Counted from the first letter of the stretch, positions 36,694-46,116 are shown. The stretch is 64,000 bases of DNA from Thioalkalivibrio paradoxus (GCA_011390565.1 JAABSC010000003.1:1-64000), one strand, 5' to 3'. Notes: a model not told the origin generated them from the letters alone. A program made the numbers and translations.

Positions 36694-38129
36694 TGGGGGC
36701 CACCCTGGTCTGGCTGCGCCGGGACCTGCGGCTTGCGGACCAGCCCGCGTTGCACGCCGCGGTGGAACGCGGACAGCCAGTCATCCCGGTCTACATCCAC
36801 GCCCCGGAGGAAGAAGCGCCCTGGCAGCCCGGGTCCGCATCCAACTGGTGGCTGCATCACAGTCTCAACCACTTCCGGTCCCAGCTGGAGACTCTGGGCA
36901 GCCAACTGATCCTTCGCCGCGGTCCTTCCCTCGAGCGTTTGCGGCAACTGGTGCGGGAAACCGGGGCCGACGCGATTTTCTGGAACCGCCTCTACGAGCC
37001 CGCGGTGATACGGCGCGACCAGGAACTCAAGAAGGTTTTGCGTGCCGAGGGATGTATCGTCTCGAGTTTCAATGCGGCCCTCCTGAACGAGCCCTGGTGC
37101 GTCCGGTCCGCGTCCGGCGATCCCTACAAGGTGTTTTCGCCGTTCTGGAAGGCCAGCAAGCGGATCGGAATCGATGCGCCGGTCCTGCCCCGGCCGACCG
37201 ATCTCCGCAGTCCGGGCGCCTGGCCCGGGACCGAGCGCCTGGCCTCTCTCGAACTGCTGCCCGAAAAGCCCTGGGACGCCGGCCTGGCCAGCAGCTGGAG
37301 CCCCGGGGAAGCTGGCGCCCTGCAACGGCTCGAGGCGTTCCTGGGCGATCCGATCCACCATTACGGGGACATGCGCGAAATCCCCGCGCAGCCCGGGACG
37401 TCCCGCCTCTCGCCACACCTGCATTTCGGCGAGATCTCACCGCGCCAGATCGTGCATGCACTGCACGAGGCCGGGCATGATCCGGAATCCGGTGGCGCGG
37501 AACATTTCGTGCGGGAAGTGGGCTGGCGCGAATTCGCGCACCATCTGCTCTTCCATTTCCCCAACACCACCGAGGAGCCGCTGAACCCGAGATTTGCGGC
37601 CTTCCCCTGGCGCGAATCGGCTGACGATCTGCGCGCATGGCAGCGGGGCCGGACCGGCATCCCGATCGTCGACGCCGCCATGCGCGAACTGTGGCGGACC
37701 GGATGGATGCACAACCGGTCCCGCATGATCGTGGCCTCGCTGCTGACGAAGAACCTGCGCATGCACTGGCTGCACGGGGCGCGCTGGTTCTGGGACACGC
37801 TGGTCGATGCCGACCTCGCCGCCAATACTCTCGGCTGGCAATGGGCCGCGGGCTCAGGTGCCGATGCCGCCCCCTATTTCCGCATTTTCAACCCGGTCCT
37901 CCAGGGCAGGCGCTTCGATCCCGAGGGCCGATACGTCCGACGCCACGTCCCCGAATTGCAACGCGTGCCCGATGCGGCCATTCATTCGCCCTGGGGCCAG
38001 GGTGGCAAACGCGTGGACCGGGAACTCTACCCCGATTACCCGGACCCCGTGGTCGATCTGCAGCAGAGCCGTCAGGCCGCGCTCGATGCGTTCAGCGTCG
38101 TGAAGAAATCCTCCCCGACGGGACCGTGA
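36693..38129 (+). CDS. phrB: Deoxyribodipyrimidine photolyase (class I CPD type)
   Basis: 478 residues. Uses blue light to split cyclobutane pyrimidine dimers. N-terminal antenna-binding domain (LVWLRRDLRLADQPALHAAV), then the FAD domain: RLSPHLHFGEISPRQIVHAL, FVREVGWREFAHHLLFHFPN, GRTGIPIVDAAMRELWRTGW, MHNRSRMIVASLLTKNLRMH, and NTLGWQWAAGSGADAAPYFR with the catalytic pocket WQW-x-AG. All essential regions are intact. Third gene of the regulator-SDR-photolyase operon, whose promoter carries the LitR/CarH-type operator. Confidence 0.96.
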   Translation: MGATLVWLRRDLRLADQPALHAAVERGQPVIPVYIHAPEEEAPWQPGSASNWWLHHSLNHFRSQLETLGSQLILRRGPSLERLRQLVRETGADAIFWNRLYEPAVIRRDQELKKVLRAEGCIVSSFNAALLNEPWCVRSASGDPYKVFSPFWKASKRIGIDAPVLPRPTDLRSPGAWPGTERLASLELLPEKPWDAGLASSWSPGEAGALQRLEAFLGDPIHHYGDMREIPAQPGTSRLSPHLHFGEISPRQIVHALHEAGHDPESGGAEHFVREVGWREFAHHLLFHFPNTTEEPLNPRFAAFPWRESADDLRAWQRGRTGIPIVDAAMRELWRTGWMHNRSRMIVASLLTKNLRMHWLHGARWFWDTLVDADLAANTLGWQWAAGSGADAAPYFRIFNPVLQGRRFDPEGRYVRRHVPELQRVPDAAIHSPWGQGGKRVDRELYPDYPDPVVDLQQSRQAALDAFSVVKKSSPTGP

Positions 38130-38255
38130 CTGAGCCCCCCGCCGCGGGAGCCCAGGCTGCGGACGCAGCTCCCGGGGCGATGAGGCCGCCACCCGTTTGA
38201 ATCGTATACAATGACCGCGTTATCCAGGTAGTCCCCCGACACGACCCAAACGCTG

Positions 38256-38942
38256 ATGAACGCCCACGCAGCACCGGCCAAACAACAGCTGCTGACCCAC
38301 TTCGCACGGGTGGCCAAGGCACTGGCCAGCCCCGTACGCCTGGAATTGCTGGAGGCGCTGGCTCAGGGTGAACGCGGCGTGGACGAGCTGGCGCATGCGA
38401 CCGGCTTCCCGATGGCCAACACCTCCCACCACCTTCAGGTACTGCGCGATGGCGGCCTGGTCCGATCGCGACGCGAGGGGGTTCAGGTGATCTATTCCCT
38501 CAGCGACGAAACCGAAATCACCGCAGTCATCTCGGGAATACGCCGCGTCGCCGAGGCACAGCTCGCCGAGGTGGATCGTATCGTGCGGCAGGCCTTCGAC
38601 AGCCGGGACAACATCACGCCGGTGGAACCCCGGGAGCTGCTGAAACTCGCGCGCAAGGGGGAAGTCACGGTCATCGACGTGCGGCCCGCGCACGAATACC
38701 GCGCCGGCCATGTGAAGGGTGCGATCAACATTCCGCTCGAGGAGCTGGACCAGCACCTCGTGAAGCTCCCGAGAGACCGGGATATCATCGCGTACTGCCG
38801 CGGTCCCTATTGCGTGCTCGCATTCGAGGCCGTCGAGGCCCTGCGGCAGCACGGGTTCAACGCACGACGTCTTGAGAACGGCTTTCCGGAATGGAAGGCC
38901 GCGCGTCTACCGGTCGCAAAGCTGGCCCGGAAACGCGGCTGA
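38256..38942 (+). CDS. ArsR-type HTH regulator fused to rhodanese domain
   Basis: 228 residues. ArsR winged helix (about 15-95: KALASPVRLELLEALAQGER, PMANTSHHLQVLRDGGLVRS) followed by a rhodanese domain (about 130-220: VTVIDVRPAHEYRAGHVKGA, active loop YCRGPYCVLAFEAVEALRQ). The catalytic Cys lies in CRGPYC, the loop typical of this fusion family. Rhodaneses carry persulfide, so it may sense sulfane sulfur. A -10-like TATACA at about 38204-38209 lies upstream. Independent gene, 126 bases after phrB. Confidence 0.92.
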   Translation: MNAHAAPAKQQLLTHFARVAKALASPVRLELLEALAQGERGVDELAHATGFPMANTSHHLQVLRDGGLVRSRREGVQVIYSLSDETEITAVISGIRRVAEAQLAEVDRIVRQAFDSRDNITPVEPRELLKLARKGEVTVIDVRPAHEYRAGHVKGAINIPLEELDQHLVKLPRDRDIIAYCRGPYCVLAFEAVEALRQHGFNARRLENGFPEWKAARLPVAKLARKRG

Positions 38943-38959
38943 TCGGGCGCGCCGGCGTT

Positions 38960-39532
38960 TTACCTCAGCTCGCCCAACGTCTCCAGATCTCCATCCTCGG
39001 TCACGCGGACCAGCCAGCCGGCCCCCGACCCGGTCGACTCTCCGGTGAGGGCGCGGATGTTGAACTGGTGCGTCACGATCACCACCGGCGGACCCGATGG
39101 CAGGGTACGCAGGAAGTCACGGGCAGCGCGGGTTCTCGCATCGCGCTCGCCTGGACGCTGGAAGAAGGAGTCGAATGCCGGGTGCGGTTGGACGGCGCCG
39201 ATATCGAGCAGCCGGGCCGTTTCGAGGCATCGGCACCAGTGACTCGAATAGACACGCGCCGCATCGATGCCCGAGGCTTTCAGTCGGGCCCCCAGCGCGC
39301 GGGCCTGTTCGCGGCCGGCGTCGGACAGGTTGCGCTGCGTCGCGCAGTCCTCGACCCGAAACCCCGCGGGATCGCCGGTTCCAGGCGCCAGCGCGTGCCG
39401 CAGCAAGAGCACGGTGCCCGGCTCCCGCAACGACTCCAGCAACGCCTGCGCGTGCGCCGACGGCATCAGGCCCCCGACGAATAAAACGGCGCACAAGGCC
39501 AGCGTGCCCAGAATCGTTCGTATCCGATACAT
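38960..39532 (-). CDS. Histidine phosphatase family protein, exported
   Basis: 190 residues. Signal peptide (IRTILGTLALCAVLFVGGLM, cleavage after about residue 28), then a phosphoglycerate-mutase-type fold with the catalytic motif VLLLRHALAPGTGDP (RHA instead of the common RHG), ARVYSSHWCRCLETARLLD and the second His in PPVVIVTHQFNIRALTG. Probably a periplasmic phosphatase of unknown substrate. It begins three bases after the cryptochrome-like gene stop, so it is the third gene of that operon. Confidence 0.9.
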   Translation of the reverse strand: MYRIRTILGTLALCAVLFVGGLMPSAHAQALLESLREPGTVLLLRHALAPGTGDPAGFRVEDCATQRNLSDAGREQARALGARLKASGIDAARVYSSHWCRCLETARLLDIGAVQPHPAFDSFFQRPGERDARTRAARDFLRTLPSGPPVVIVTHQFNIRALTGESTGSGAGWLVRVTEDGDLETLGELR

Positions 39533-39535
39533 GGT

Positions 39536-41074
39536 TCAGAACTCCAGTTCGATCTGCGGGCTCACGGTCGATCGGCGCCGGCGCGCGCCGCGCCGACTGC
39601 CCATGGTTTTCTGAATGGTGCGGCTCTCGACCTTGCTTTCCGGCTGTCGGCGTACCGCGATCACGCGCTGGCGCGCGGCACGGGCGCTCGCGAGATGATC
39701 CACGATCGGCGCCGGATAATCCTGCCCGATGCGAACGCCCAGGGACCGCTGCACCGCGATCGGCATCTGCCACGGTTCGTGGATGAAGCCGTTCGGCACG
39801 GGCCCGAGTTCAGGAACCCAGCGGCGGATGAAGTGCCCTTCAGTGTCCTGCTCGAGCGACTGCTTGACCGGGTTGTAGATCCGCAATGCGTTGATCCCGG
39901 TGGTCCCCGACTGCATCTGGATCTGGTTGTAGTGGATGCCAGGCTCGTAATCCGTGAACAGGCGCGCCAGATGCAGCGCCGGCTCGCGCCAGTGCAACCA
40001 GAGATGGTACGCGGCAAAGGCCGTGAGCATCGCGCGCATCCGGAAGTTCAGCCACCCGGTGGCGCGCAGGGAACGCATGCAGGCATCGACCAGCGGAAAA
40101 CCGGTTTCGCCCCGGCTCCACGCCTGGAAACGGACGGGATCGAATTCCGATTCCCGCAGCCCGTCACACGCAGACATCAGATTCCGGAATTCGATCGAGG
40201 GGCGTGATTCCAGTTTCTGCATGAAGTGGCAATGCCAGTGCAGCCGCTCCTCGAAGGCGCGCAGCGAGCGTCTCCAGACCCTGGCTTCCACGCAGGTATC
40301 ATCCTTGAGGCCCGCGGACCGCTCCCGCGTGGCCTGCACCACCTCCCGCAACGACAGACTGCCCCACGCGAGATGCGGACTCAGGTGGGAACAGGACTCC
40401 CAGGCGGTCAACGGGCTGGACATGCCGCGCTGGTAGGCGATCCCGCGCGTTTCCAGAAACCCGGCCAGTGTTCGCACCGCGTGGTCCCTGCCGCCCGTTT
40501 GCGGCTGTACCGAGGGTTCCGGCTGCAGCGTGTTCACGGGTTCGCGTGGCAGGGGCTCGGACCGAACCGTCACGGGGCACAGCGACCCCGGGGACGCGCT
40601 CAGCGTCTCGGACATCCGGCGCTCCCAGTGGCGTGCCCAACCGTCGCGGTTGCGCAGTCCCCGGATCACGCCATTCTGCGGCAGCTCGGTCCAGAGCACG
40701 CCGCGCTCGCGCGCCCAGGCCGCCACACGCACATCCCGATCGTACGTCCAGCGATTCCCCGTTTCCTCATGCGACCACAATGCCCGGAAACCCGTTTCCC
40801 GCCGAAGAGCCTCCAGGACGTCGACCGCGTCGCCCCTGCGCAGCACCAGAGGCTGACCCAGGCGGGTCAGATCGCGATCCAGGGTAACCAGACAGTCGCG
40901 GACGAAAGCCCAGTGCCTCCAGGCGGAATCCGGCTCCGTCCAGAGTCCAGGCTCGATCACGTACAGCGGGATGACCGGGCCCTGCTCCACCGCGCGCGCG
41001 AGCGGTTGGTGATCCTGCACCCGCAGGTCTCGCTTGAACCACACCACCTGGGGGCGCACAAAGACGCGACTCAC
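39536..41074 (-). CDS. Photolyase/cryptochrome family protein, divergent subgroup
   Basis: 512 residues from GTG 41074, which overlaps the DUF393 stop (GTGA); the in-frame upstream ATG would lie inside DUF393. N-terminal photolyase domain (VVWFKRDLRVQDHQPLARAV), C-terminal FAD domain (SHLSPHLAWGSLSLREVVQA, RGETGFPLVDACMRSLRATG, WLNFRMRAMLTAFAAYHLWL). In place of the photolyase pocket G-WQW-x-AG it has IHYNQIQMQSGTTGINALRI, so the lesion-binding site is remodelled and a signalling or different repair role is possible. Basic Arg-rich tail. A second, unlike photolyase-family gene near phrB. Confidence 0.88.
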   Translation of the reverse strand: MSRVFVRPQVVWFKRDLRVQDHQPLARAVEQGPVIPLYVIEPGLWTEPDSAWRHWAFVRDCLVTLDRDLTRLGQPLVLRRGDAVDVLEALRRETGFRALWSHEETGNRWTYDRDVRVAAWARERGVLWTELPQNGVIRGLRNRDGWARHWERRMSETLSASPGSLCPVTVRSEPLPREPVNTLQPEPSVQPQTGGRDHAVRTLAGFLETRGIAYQRGMSSPLTAWESCSHLSPHLAWGSLSLREVVQATRERSAGLKDDTCVEARVWRRSLRAFEERLHWHCHFMQKLESRPSIEFRNLMSACDGLRESEFDPVRFQAWSRGETGFPLVDACMRSLRATGWLNFRMRAMLTAFAAYHLWLHWREPALHLARLFTDYEPGIHYNQIQMQSGTTGINALRIYNPVKQSLEQDTEGHFIRRWVPELGPVPNGFIHEPWQMPIAVQRSLGVRIGQDYPAPIVDHLASARAARQRVIAVRRQPESKVESRTIQKTMGSRRGARRRRSTVSPQIELEF

Positions 41075-41463
41075 GAAGCGCAGACCCCGTCCCGGCAGCG
41101 CCGTCGCCAGCGCCAGCGGGCAAAGCGCCCGTAGGCCCGATCCAGCAGGAAGACCAGTCCCGGCACCGCCGACACGACGCGGGCGAGCCATCGGTAGCCC
41201 GGCAACTCGCGCCAGATCGCGACGAACGCGTATACGCCCGTGCGGAGCGCACCGTCGGGCTGGAGCACGTGCAGGCGTTGCATCGCCGCGTCCCAGGAAA
41301 CACCGGCCACCGCGACCGAATCCGGATCACGGTGGATGTCGAGCCATTGGACGCGGTTCGACCTGTCGAGCTTCCGGTAGTGGGCGATTTCCCGCCGGCA
41401 CATGGGGCAGCCACCGTCGAACAGGACCGTGGTGCGCCCCTCAAACAATTCCGGTTCCTGCAT
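41071..41463 (-). CDS. DUF393 (DCC family) thiol-disulfide oxidoreductase-like protein
   Basis: 130 residues. VLFDGGCPMCRREIAHYRKL carries the DGxCxxC motif that defines the DCC family; VQWLDIHRDPD and LRTGVYAFVAIWRELPGYRW follow, ending in a hydrophobic segment and Arg-rich tail. Thioredoxin-like redox function is assumed from the CxxC. First gene of the DUF393/cryptochrome-like/histidine phosphatase operon; DCC proteins often accompany photolyase-family genes. Confidence 0.9.
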   Translation of the reverse strand: MQEPELFEGRTTVLFDGGCPMCRREIAHYRKLDRSNRVQWLDIHRDPDSVAVAGVSWDAAMQRLHVLQPDGALRTGVYAFVAIWRELPGYRWLARVVSAVPGLVFLLDRAYGRFARWRWRRRCRDGVCAS

Positions 41464-41704
41464 GGCCCACCGCGCTTTTCGATTCAGGTAACGCTTTGGT
41501 GCGCTTTTTCACGCAGGAGTTCACGGTCGTCGCGCCCGTCCGCGCACCCGACCGGGTGTTGCTACACTCCGGGCCATGGATCCGCTCATGCGGAATCCGA
41601 AACCACGCCAGCGCCCATCGTCCGGTTGCTCCCACGGGACCCGCGAGATCGGGGGATCCCGGAGCCAGGGCGCCGAAGACACGATGTCCGAATCAGGAAC
41701 ACGA

Positions 41705-42049
41705 ATGATGGAATTGCGCCAGAGTCTTCGCGCTTACGGGCATCAGGACTTCAAAGCCACGTTGCAACGTGAACTTGCGGAAGCCGGAATGGATGCCCTG
41801 GGGCTGCAACAGGCCCTGCGGACCGGCAGTATCGCGCTGGAGGACGATCTGACCGTGATGATTCTGCACGTTGGCGAGTCACCCGGGCGCCTCGACCTTC
41901 ACCTCGGTCTCTTCTTCACCAGCATCGTTTCGGGCTGCGCCTGCGCGGATGATCCCACGCCGGTCGACCGCAACGCCGAATACTGCGAGGTCGACCTCGA
42001 GATCGATCGGGACACGGCCGAGGGACGGATTACCCCGAGAGGCGGGTGA
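41705..42049 (+). CDS. Conserved hypothetical protein
   Basis: 114 residues from ATG 41705, with AGGAA six bases upstream; ATGs at 41576 and 41684 are alternatives but encode unconserved sequence. Soluble. Segments MELRQSLRAYGHQDFKATLQ, EDDLTVMILHVGESPGRLDL, and a Cys/Asp-rich end SIVSGCACADDPTPVDRNAE followed by YCEVDLEIDRDTAEG. I recall this as a recurrent small gammaproteobacterial family without function. The three Cys are worth noting. A TACACT -10-like hexamer lies near 41562-41567. Confidence 0.75.
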   Translation: MMELRQSLRAYGHQDFKATLQRELAEAGMDALGLQQALRTGSIALEDDLTVMILHVGESPGRLDLHLGLFFTSIVSGCACADDPTPVDRNAEYCEVDLEIDRDTAEGRITPRGG

Positions 42050-42053
42050 CAAA

Positions 42054-42080
42054 CCGCTTCAGGGAAGGCCCCTGAAGCGG
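42054..42080. terminator. Hairpin between convergent genes (41705 gene and rhlE)
   Basis: CCGCTTCAGGG (42054-42064) and CCCTGAAGCGG (42070-42080) form a perfect 11-bp stem with a 5-base loop in the 48-base gap. On the minus strand the stem is followed by TTTG, on the plus strand by CTGC, so it is not a textbook U-tract terminator, but its placement suggests a bidirectional stop or mRNA 3' end. Confidence 0.55.
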
Positions 42081-42097
42081 CTGCGACCCCGAAAGGA

Positions 42098-43429
42098 TCA
42101 GCGCGCCCGGCTGCTGCCCCGGGAGGGACCGCCACGGCTGTTGCCCTGCGGCGGACGGCGATTGCCGGGGCCACCCGAACGGGGACCTCCCGCACGGGCG
42201 CCACGCGGTGCCGAGCCCGGGCCGGGCCGACCGGGACGCGCCGAACCACCGGGGGCTGACACACCGGCGCGTGAGGGTTTCGGCGCCTCGAACCCCTCGG
42301 TCTGAATCCGGTCGATCGGGCGGCGGATCAGCCGCTCGATGCCGGTCAACAGGCGCATTTCCTCCCCATCCACCAAAGACAGCGCGGCACCCACGCTGCC
42401 GGCCCGGCCGGTACGCCCGATGCGGTGGACATAGTCCTCGGGTACGTTCGGCAGTTCGAAATTCACCACCTGCGGCAACTGGTCGATATCCAGGCCTCTC
42501 GCGGCGATGTCGGTGGCCACGAGAACGCCGATGCGGCGGTTCTTGAACTGGTCGAGCGCCTTGGTGCGCGCGGCCTGGCTCTTGTTGCCATGAATCGCCG
42601 CGGCGGGAATACCGTCGCTGGAGAGCTTTTCCGCCAGCCGGTTGGCGCCGTGCTTGGTCCGGGTGAACACCAGGACCTGTTCCCAGCGATGGGTACGGAT
42701 CAGGTGGCTCAGCAGATCCCGCTTCTGGTGCGTCTCCACCAGGTGAACGGACTGGTGCACGAGTTCGGAGGCGGTATTGCGGGCTGCGACTTCAACGCTG
42801 ACGGGGTTGGTCAGGATGCCGTCGGAGAGCCGACGGATGTCTTCCGAGAAGGTCGCGGAAAACAGCAGGTTCTGGCGCCGGGCGGGCAGCAGCTTCAGGA
42901 TGCGGCGGATGTCATGGATGAACCCCATGTCCAGCATGCGGTCGGCTTCGTCCAGCACCAGGACCTCGACACCGGAAAGATCGACGTTCTTCTGACCCAC
43001 GTGGTCGAGCAGACGTCCGGGCGTTGCGACAACGATGTCGATACGCCCGCGCAGCGCCTTGGTCTGCGGATTGATGTTCACGCCCCCGAAGATGACCGTC
43101 GACGTCAGGTCCATGTAACGGCCGTACGTGACCACGGAGGCATGCACCTGCGCCGCAAGTTCGCGGGTGGGGGTCAGTACCAGGCAGCGCGGACGACCGT
43201 TTCCGGGCTTCGCGGCCGGGCGGGAAGCAAGCAGCTGCAGGATCGGCAGCACGAAGCCGGCGGTCTTGCCGGTACCGGTCTGAGCGGCCGCCAGCAGGTC
43301 ACGGCCCTTCAGGACCTCGGGAACGGCCTGGGATTGAATCGGGGTCGGCGCGTCGTAGCCGACTTCGGCCAGTGCGCGCAAAAGCGGATCGACCAGCCCG
43401 AGGCCGGCAAACTTGGAAACGGAAGCCAT
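42098..43429 (-). CDS. rhlE: DEAD-box RNA helicase RhlE
   Basis: 443 residues from ATG 43429 ([20 protein letters not shown]). Complete helicase core: Q motif ([20 protein letters not shown]), [67 protein letters not shown], and domain 2 with [18 protein letters not shown] and [10 protein letters not shown]. The C-terminal about 80 residues are a Gly/Arg/Pro-rich RNA-binding tail. Remodels RNA, for example in ribosome assembly and RNA decay. Confidence 0.95.
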   Translation of the reverse strand: MASVSKFAGLGLVDPLLRALAEVGYDAPTPIQSQAVPEVLKGRDLLAAAQTGTGKTAGFVLPILQLLASRPAAKPGNGRPRCLVLTPTRELAAQVHASVVTYGRYMDLTSTVIFGGVNINPQTKALRGRIDIVVATPGRLLDHVGQKNVDLSGVEVLVLDEADRMLDMGFIHDIRRILKLLPARRQNLLFSATFSEDIRRLSDGILTNPVSVEVAARNTASELVHQSVHLVETHQKRDLLSHLIRTHRWEQVLVFTRTKHGANRLAEKLSSDGIPAAAIHGNKSQAARTKALDQFKNRRIGVLVATDIAARGLDIDQLPQVVNFELPNVPEDYVHRIGRTGRAGSVGAALSLVDGEEMRLLTGIERLIRRPIDRIQTEGFEAPKPSRAGVSAPGGSARPGRPGPGSAPRGARAGGPRSGGPGNRRPPQGNSRGGPSRGSSRAR

Positions 43430-43865
43430 GAACAACTCCAACGCCGTCCAGCCGCTCCACTGGGGAGAGGCGCCCATCGAGGTAGACGAATATCGTGGGG
43501 ATCGGTGAGATCGGATGAACGGACGCTGACGGGCGGGGCGTTCGATGCGATGCAGCATACGCGGTATGAATTAGAAAAGAAACGTATTCCAAGAAATTAA
43601 TTGGGAAGGGGAAACACCGCGGCCCATCCCCTTCCGGTATGCTTTCAGCCCAATCCGGAACCTTCATGTTCCCTCGGGTTTTGACGAGCGAGAGGGGCTC
43701 GCGGCTGTCAACTCGAGCGTACTGTCGTGGCCCTGCGCAACCCCTGAGGACAAGCGTACGCGCCGCGGAAACACACGGACGACACCTTGAACGGGACTTC
43801 TGTTGCTGACGTTACCCGAGCAGAATGACGGCTCGGACAATCAGCCACCGAGAGGATGTACCGCC
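43430..43865. other. Divergent intergenic region between rhlE and the DUF924 gene
   Basis: 436 bases with no supportable gene. The part 43555-43620 is unusually AT-rich (GAATTAGAAAAGAAACG, AAGAAATTAATTGGG) and probably holds the rhlE promoter, implying an mRNA leader of more than 100 bases, as often seen for cold-inducible helicase genes. Nothing else recognisable. Confidence 0.4.
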
Positions 43866-44414
43866 ATGTCTGCCGATCCCGCGAAGGTTCTCGATTTCTG
43901 GTTTTCGGCCGACACGCGACCGCTCTGGTTTCGTGCCACCCCCGAATTCGATGCGCGTCTGCGTGAGGAGTTTCTGGACGTGTGGCAGGCCGCCGCGCGA
44001 GGCGAACTGGAAGACTGGAACGCCACGCCCGAGGGTGCGCTGGCGCTCGTGATCGTCCTCGACCAGTTTCCGCTGAACATGTTTCGTGGCCAGGCCGAGA
44101 GCTTCTCGACCGAAGCGCTTTCACGCGGAGTCGCGCGCAAGGCCATCGACCGCGGCTGGGACCGGGATCTGGACGATGCCGGAAAGGCTTTCCTGTACCT
44201 GCCGTTCATGCACAGCGAGGCACTCGATGATCAGGAGCGATCGGTGCGCCTGTTCCGGGATGCCGATCTCGTCGACAACCTGCGCTGGGCGGAGCACCAT
44301 CGGGAGATCATCCAGCGCTTCGGGCGCTTTCCGCACCGCAATGCGGCGCTCGGGCGAGAGAGCAGCGGGGAGGAACTGGAATGGCTCGCATCGAAGGGGG
44401 CCTTTCGGGGATGA
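43866..44414 (+). CDS. DUF924 family protein
   Basis: 182 residues, helical. VLDFWFSADTRPLWFRATPE, LVIVLDQFPLNMFRGQAESF and FLYLPFMHSEALDDQERSVR with the later FGRFPHRNAALGRESSGEEL are the conserved DUF924 blocks. No catalytic function is known to me. Start at ATG 43866, which matches the family N-terminus. Four-base overlap with the amidotransferase gene suggests a functional pair. Confidence 0.92.
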   Translation: MSADPAKVLDFWFSADTRPLWFRATPEFDARLREEFLDVWQAAARGELEDWNATPEGALALVIVLDQFPLNMFRGQAESFSTEALSRGVARKAIDRGWDRDLDDAGKAFLYLPFMHSEALDDQERSVRLFRDADLVDNLRWAEHHREIIQRFGRFPHRNAALGRESSGEELEWLASKGAFRG

Positions 44415-45154
44415 GCACACACAAACCGCTGGTGATCCTGAAAACCGGCCGCAAGATCCCTTCGCTCGACGCAATCGCCGGTGATTACGAGGACTGGATC
44501 GCGGCCGGCATGGGCTGGGAGCCGGATGTGGTCCGGGTGATCGATCCGGGGAACGGTGAGGCGCTTCCCCCGCTGGATTCCGTCGCGGGCATTGCGATCA
44601 CCGGATCGGGCTCCATGGTGACCGAACGAGCGGACTGGATGCTGCGTACGGCGGAGTGGCTCGCCGACGCGGTGCGCCGGGAGGTTCCGGTGCTCGGGAT
44701 CTGCTTCGGTCACCAGCTGCTCGCCTACGCGCTGGGTGGGGAGGTGGATTACAACCCGCGCGGCGTCGAAGTCGGCACGGTCGAGGTCACCCTGGCCGAT
44801 GCCGCCGCAGTCGATCCCCTTTTCTCGGTCCTGCCGAAGCGCCTGTGGGCACAGCTGAGTCACCGCCAGTCGGTGCGCGCTCTGCCACCCGGGGCCACCT
44901 TGCTTGGCGCCAGCGAGATGGAGCCGCACCAGGGTTTCGCCTTCGGTCCCTGCGCCTGGGGCGTCCAGTTTCACCCGGAGTTCGACGAACGGATCATCGC
45001 CCACTTCGTACGGTATTACCGAGAAATCCTGGCTGAAGAGGGCCGCTCCACCGAGGATTTGTTGACCGCGATCCGTCCGGCGCCCGAGAGCCAGGCGCTG
45101 TTGAAGCGTTTCGGGGAATGGGTTCTCAAGGCCAGGGGCCACCCTGAAAGATGA
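44411..45154 (+). CDS. Class I glutamine amidotransferase-like protein (GuaA-N type)
   Basis: 247 residues. Triad is intact: nucleophile in VLGICFGHQLLAYALGGEVD, His and Glu in WGVQFHPEFDERIIAHFV. AGIAITGSGSMVTERADWML is the family front part. Stand-alone members hydrolyse gamma-glutamyl bonds or supply ammonia; the acceptor here is unknown. Conserved in many proteobacteria as 'glutamine amidotransferase'. Coupled to DUF924 by ATGA. Confidence 0.92.
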   Translation: MSTHKPLVILKTGRKIPSLDAIAGDYEDWIAAGMGWEPDVVRVIDPGNGEALPPLDSVAGIAITGSGSMVTERADWMLRTAEWLADAVRREVPVLGICFGHQLLAYALGGEVDYNPRGVEVGTVEVTLADAAAVDPLFSVLPKRLWAQLSHRQSVRALPPGATLLGASEMEPHQGFAFGPCAWGVQFHPEFDERIIAHFVRYYREILAEEGRSTEDLLTAIRPAPESQALLKRFGEWVLKARGHPER

Positions 45155-45166
45155 AAAGACGAGACG

Positions 45167-45244
45167 AGCCACGGAAAACACGGAATCACGGAAACTAAAG
45201 GACATTTAAACTCTGTTCCGTGTTTTTCCGTGTTTTCCGTGGCT
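45167..45244. repeat. Long inverted repeat, AGCCACGG... family
   Basis: AGCCACGGAAAACACGGAA (45167-45185) is the exact complement of 45226-45244, with a 40-base spacer that contains more CACGGAA/TTCCGTG units. Lies between the convergent amidotransferase and TSUP genes, where it can act as a bidirectional terminator. A 20-base unit from its right side recurs with one mismatch at 56900-56919, so it belongs to a dispersed family. Confidence 0.75.
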
Positions 45245-45260
45245 GTATTTCACGCCAACA

Positions 45261-46019
45261 CTAGAGATCCCGGAAGAACTGCAGCACCAGCAGGGCTCCA
45301 AGGAACCACAGTAGACCGCGCAGCCAGCCGCGGTAGGCATCCGCGGAGAAACGGTCGCGCAGCCACATGCCGGAGCGAAGCCCGATCAGGGCCATCACCC
45401 CGAGCGGCAGCGACAGCAGCAGAAGTGCCGGCGTCAGGACGCCCAGGGCGCCGAAGGTGGCCGCCTGCGTGCTCTTCCCGAGCAGGAAGGCCAGGTTGAT
45501 GGCCTGCACCATCACCAGCGGCGACACCCGCATCTCCAGAAAGTAGATCATCAACGCGGGGCCGCCCACGTTCACCGTGCCCCCGAGCAGGCCGCCCAGA
45601 AACCCCGCACCCGTTCCGCTGGCGTGGGGATGACGCGCAATCCAGCTCCAGTCCAGCCGCTTCAGGCGGTCGCCCATCAGGTAGAGCACGATCACCGCCG
45701 CGAGGAGGAGGCGAAAGGGGTTCGGATCCACCGCCACCAGGATCAGGGTCCCGATCGCCGAGCCGACCAGCATCCACACCGCCACGGGCCAGAAGCGCCC
45801 CACGCTCTCGCGCAGGTTGCCGCCACGCAGCATGCTCCACAGGTTCACCGCGATGTTCGGGGCCAGGGTCAGCAGGATCGCGGTCTGCACGTCCGTCAGC
45901 AGGGCCAGGACCGGCGTGGCCACCATCGGAAAACCGAGGCCAAAGGTGCCGTGGACAGCGCCGGCAAAGGCCACCACCAGCAGCGCGATCAGGATTTCGT
46001 TGAGCAGGTAGGCGTCCAA
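45261..46019 (-). CDS. TSUP/TauE-SafE family membrane transporter
   Basis: 252 residues, eight membrane helices in two inverted halves. The first half shows GAVHGTFGLGFPMVATPVLA, the second GFLGGLLGGTVNVGGPALMI, the paired G-x-x-G-x-G-G-x-x-x-x-P type motifs of the family. TSUP proteins export or import sulfur or organic anions such as sulfite, sulfoacetate or thiosulfate. Start is uncertain: an in-frame stop lies just upstream and only TTG 46019 is available, with no clear ribosome site. Single gene. Confidence 0.88.
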   Translation of the reverse strand: MDAYLLNEILIALLVVAFAGAVHGTFGLGFPMVATPVLALLTDVQTAILLTLAPNIAVNLWSMLRGGNLRESVGRFWPVAVWMLVGSAIGTLILVAVDPNPFRLLLAAVIVLYLMGDRLKRLDWSWIARHPHASGTGAGFLGGLLGGTVNVGGPALMIYFLEMRVSPLVMVQAINLAFLLGKSTQAATFGALGVLTPALLLLSLPLGVMALIGLRSGMWLRDRFSADAYRGWLRGLLWFLGALLVLQFFRDL

Positions 46020-46116
46020 GGCGGAGATTCAACCGGTATCGAAGTCACGGATGATACTGCCCGGCATGCCTCCCGGTCGCGGTTGCGTGCGCATGAGGGG
46101 CTGCTATCCTGCTCCA

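Noticed and set aside
38200..38212. TATACA upstream of the ArsR-rhodanese gene as a LitR-type box
   Set aside because: Only one hexamer (TGTATA on the minus strand) with no partner at 11 bp; better explained as a -10 element.
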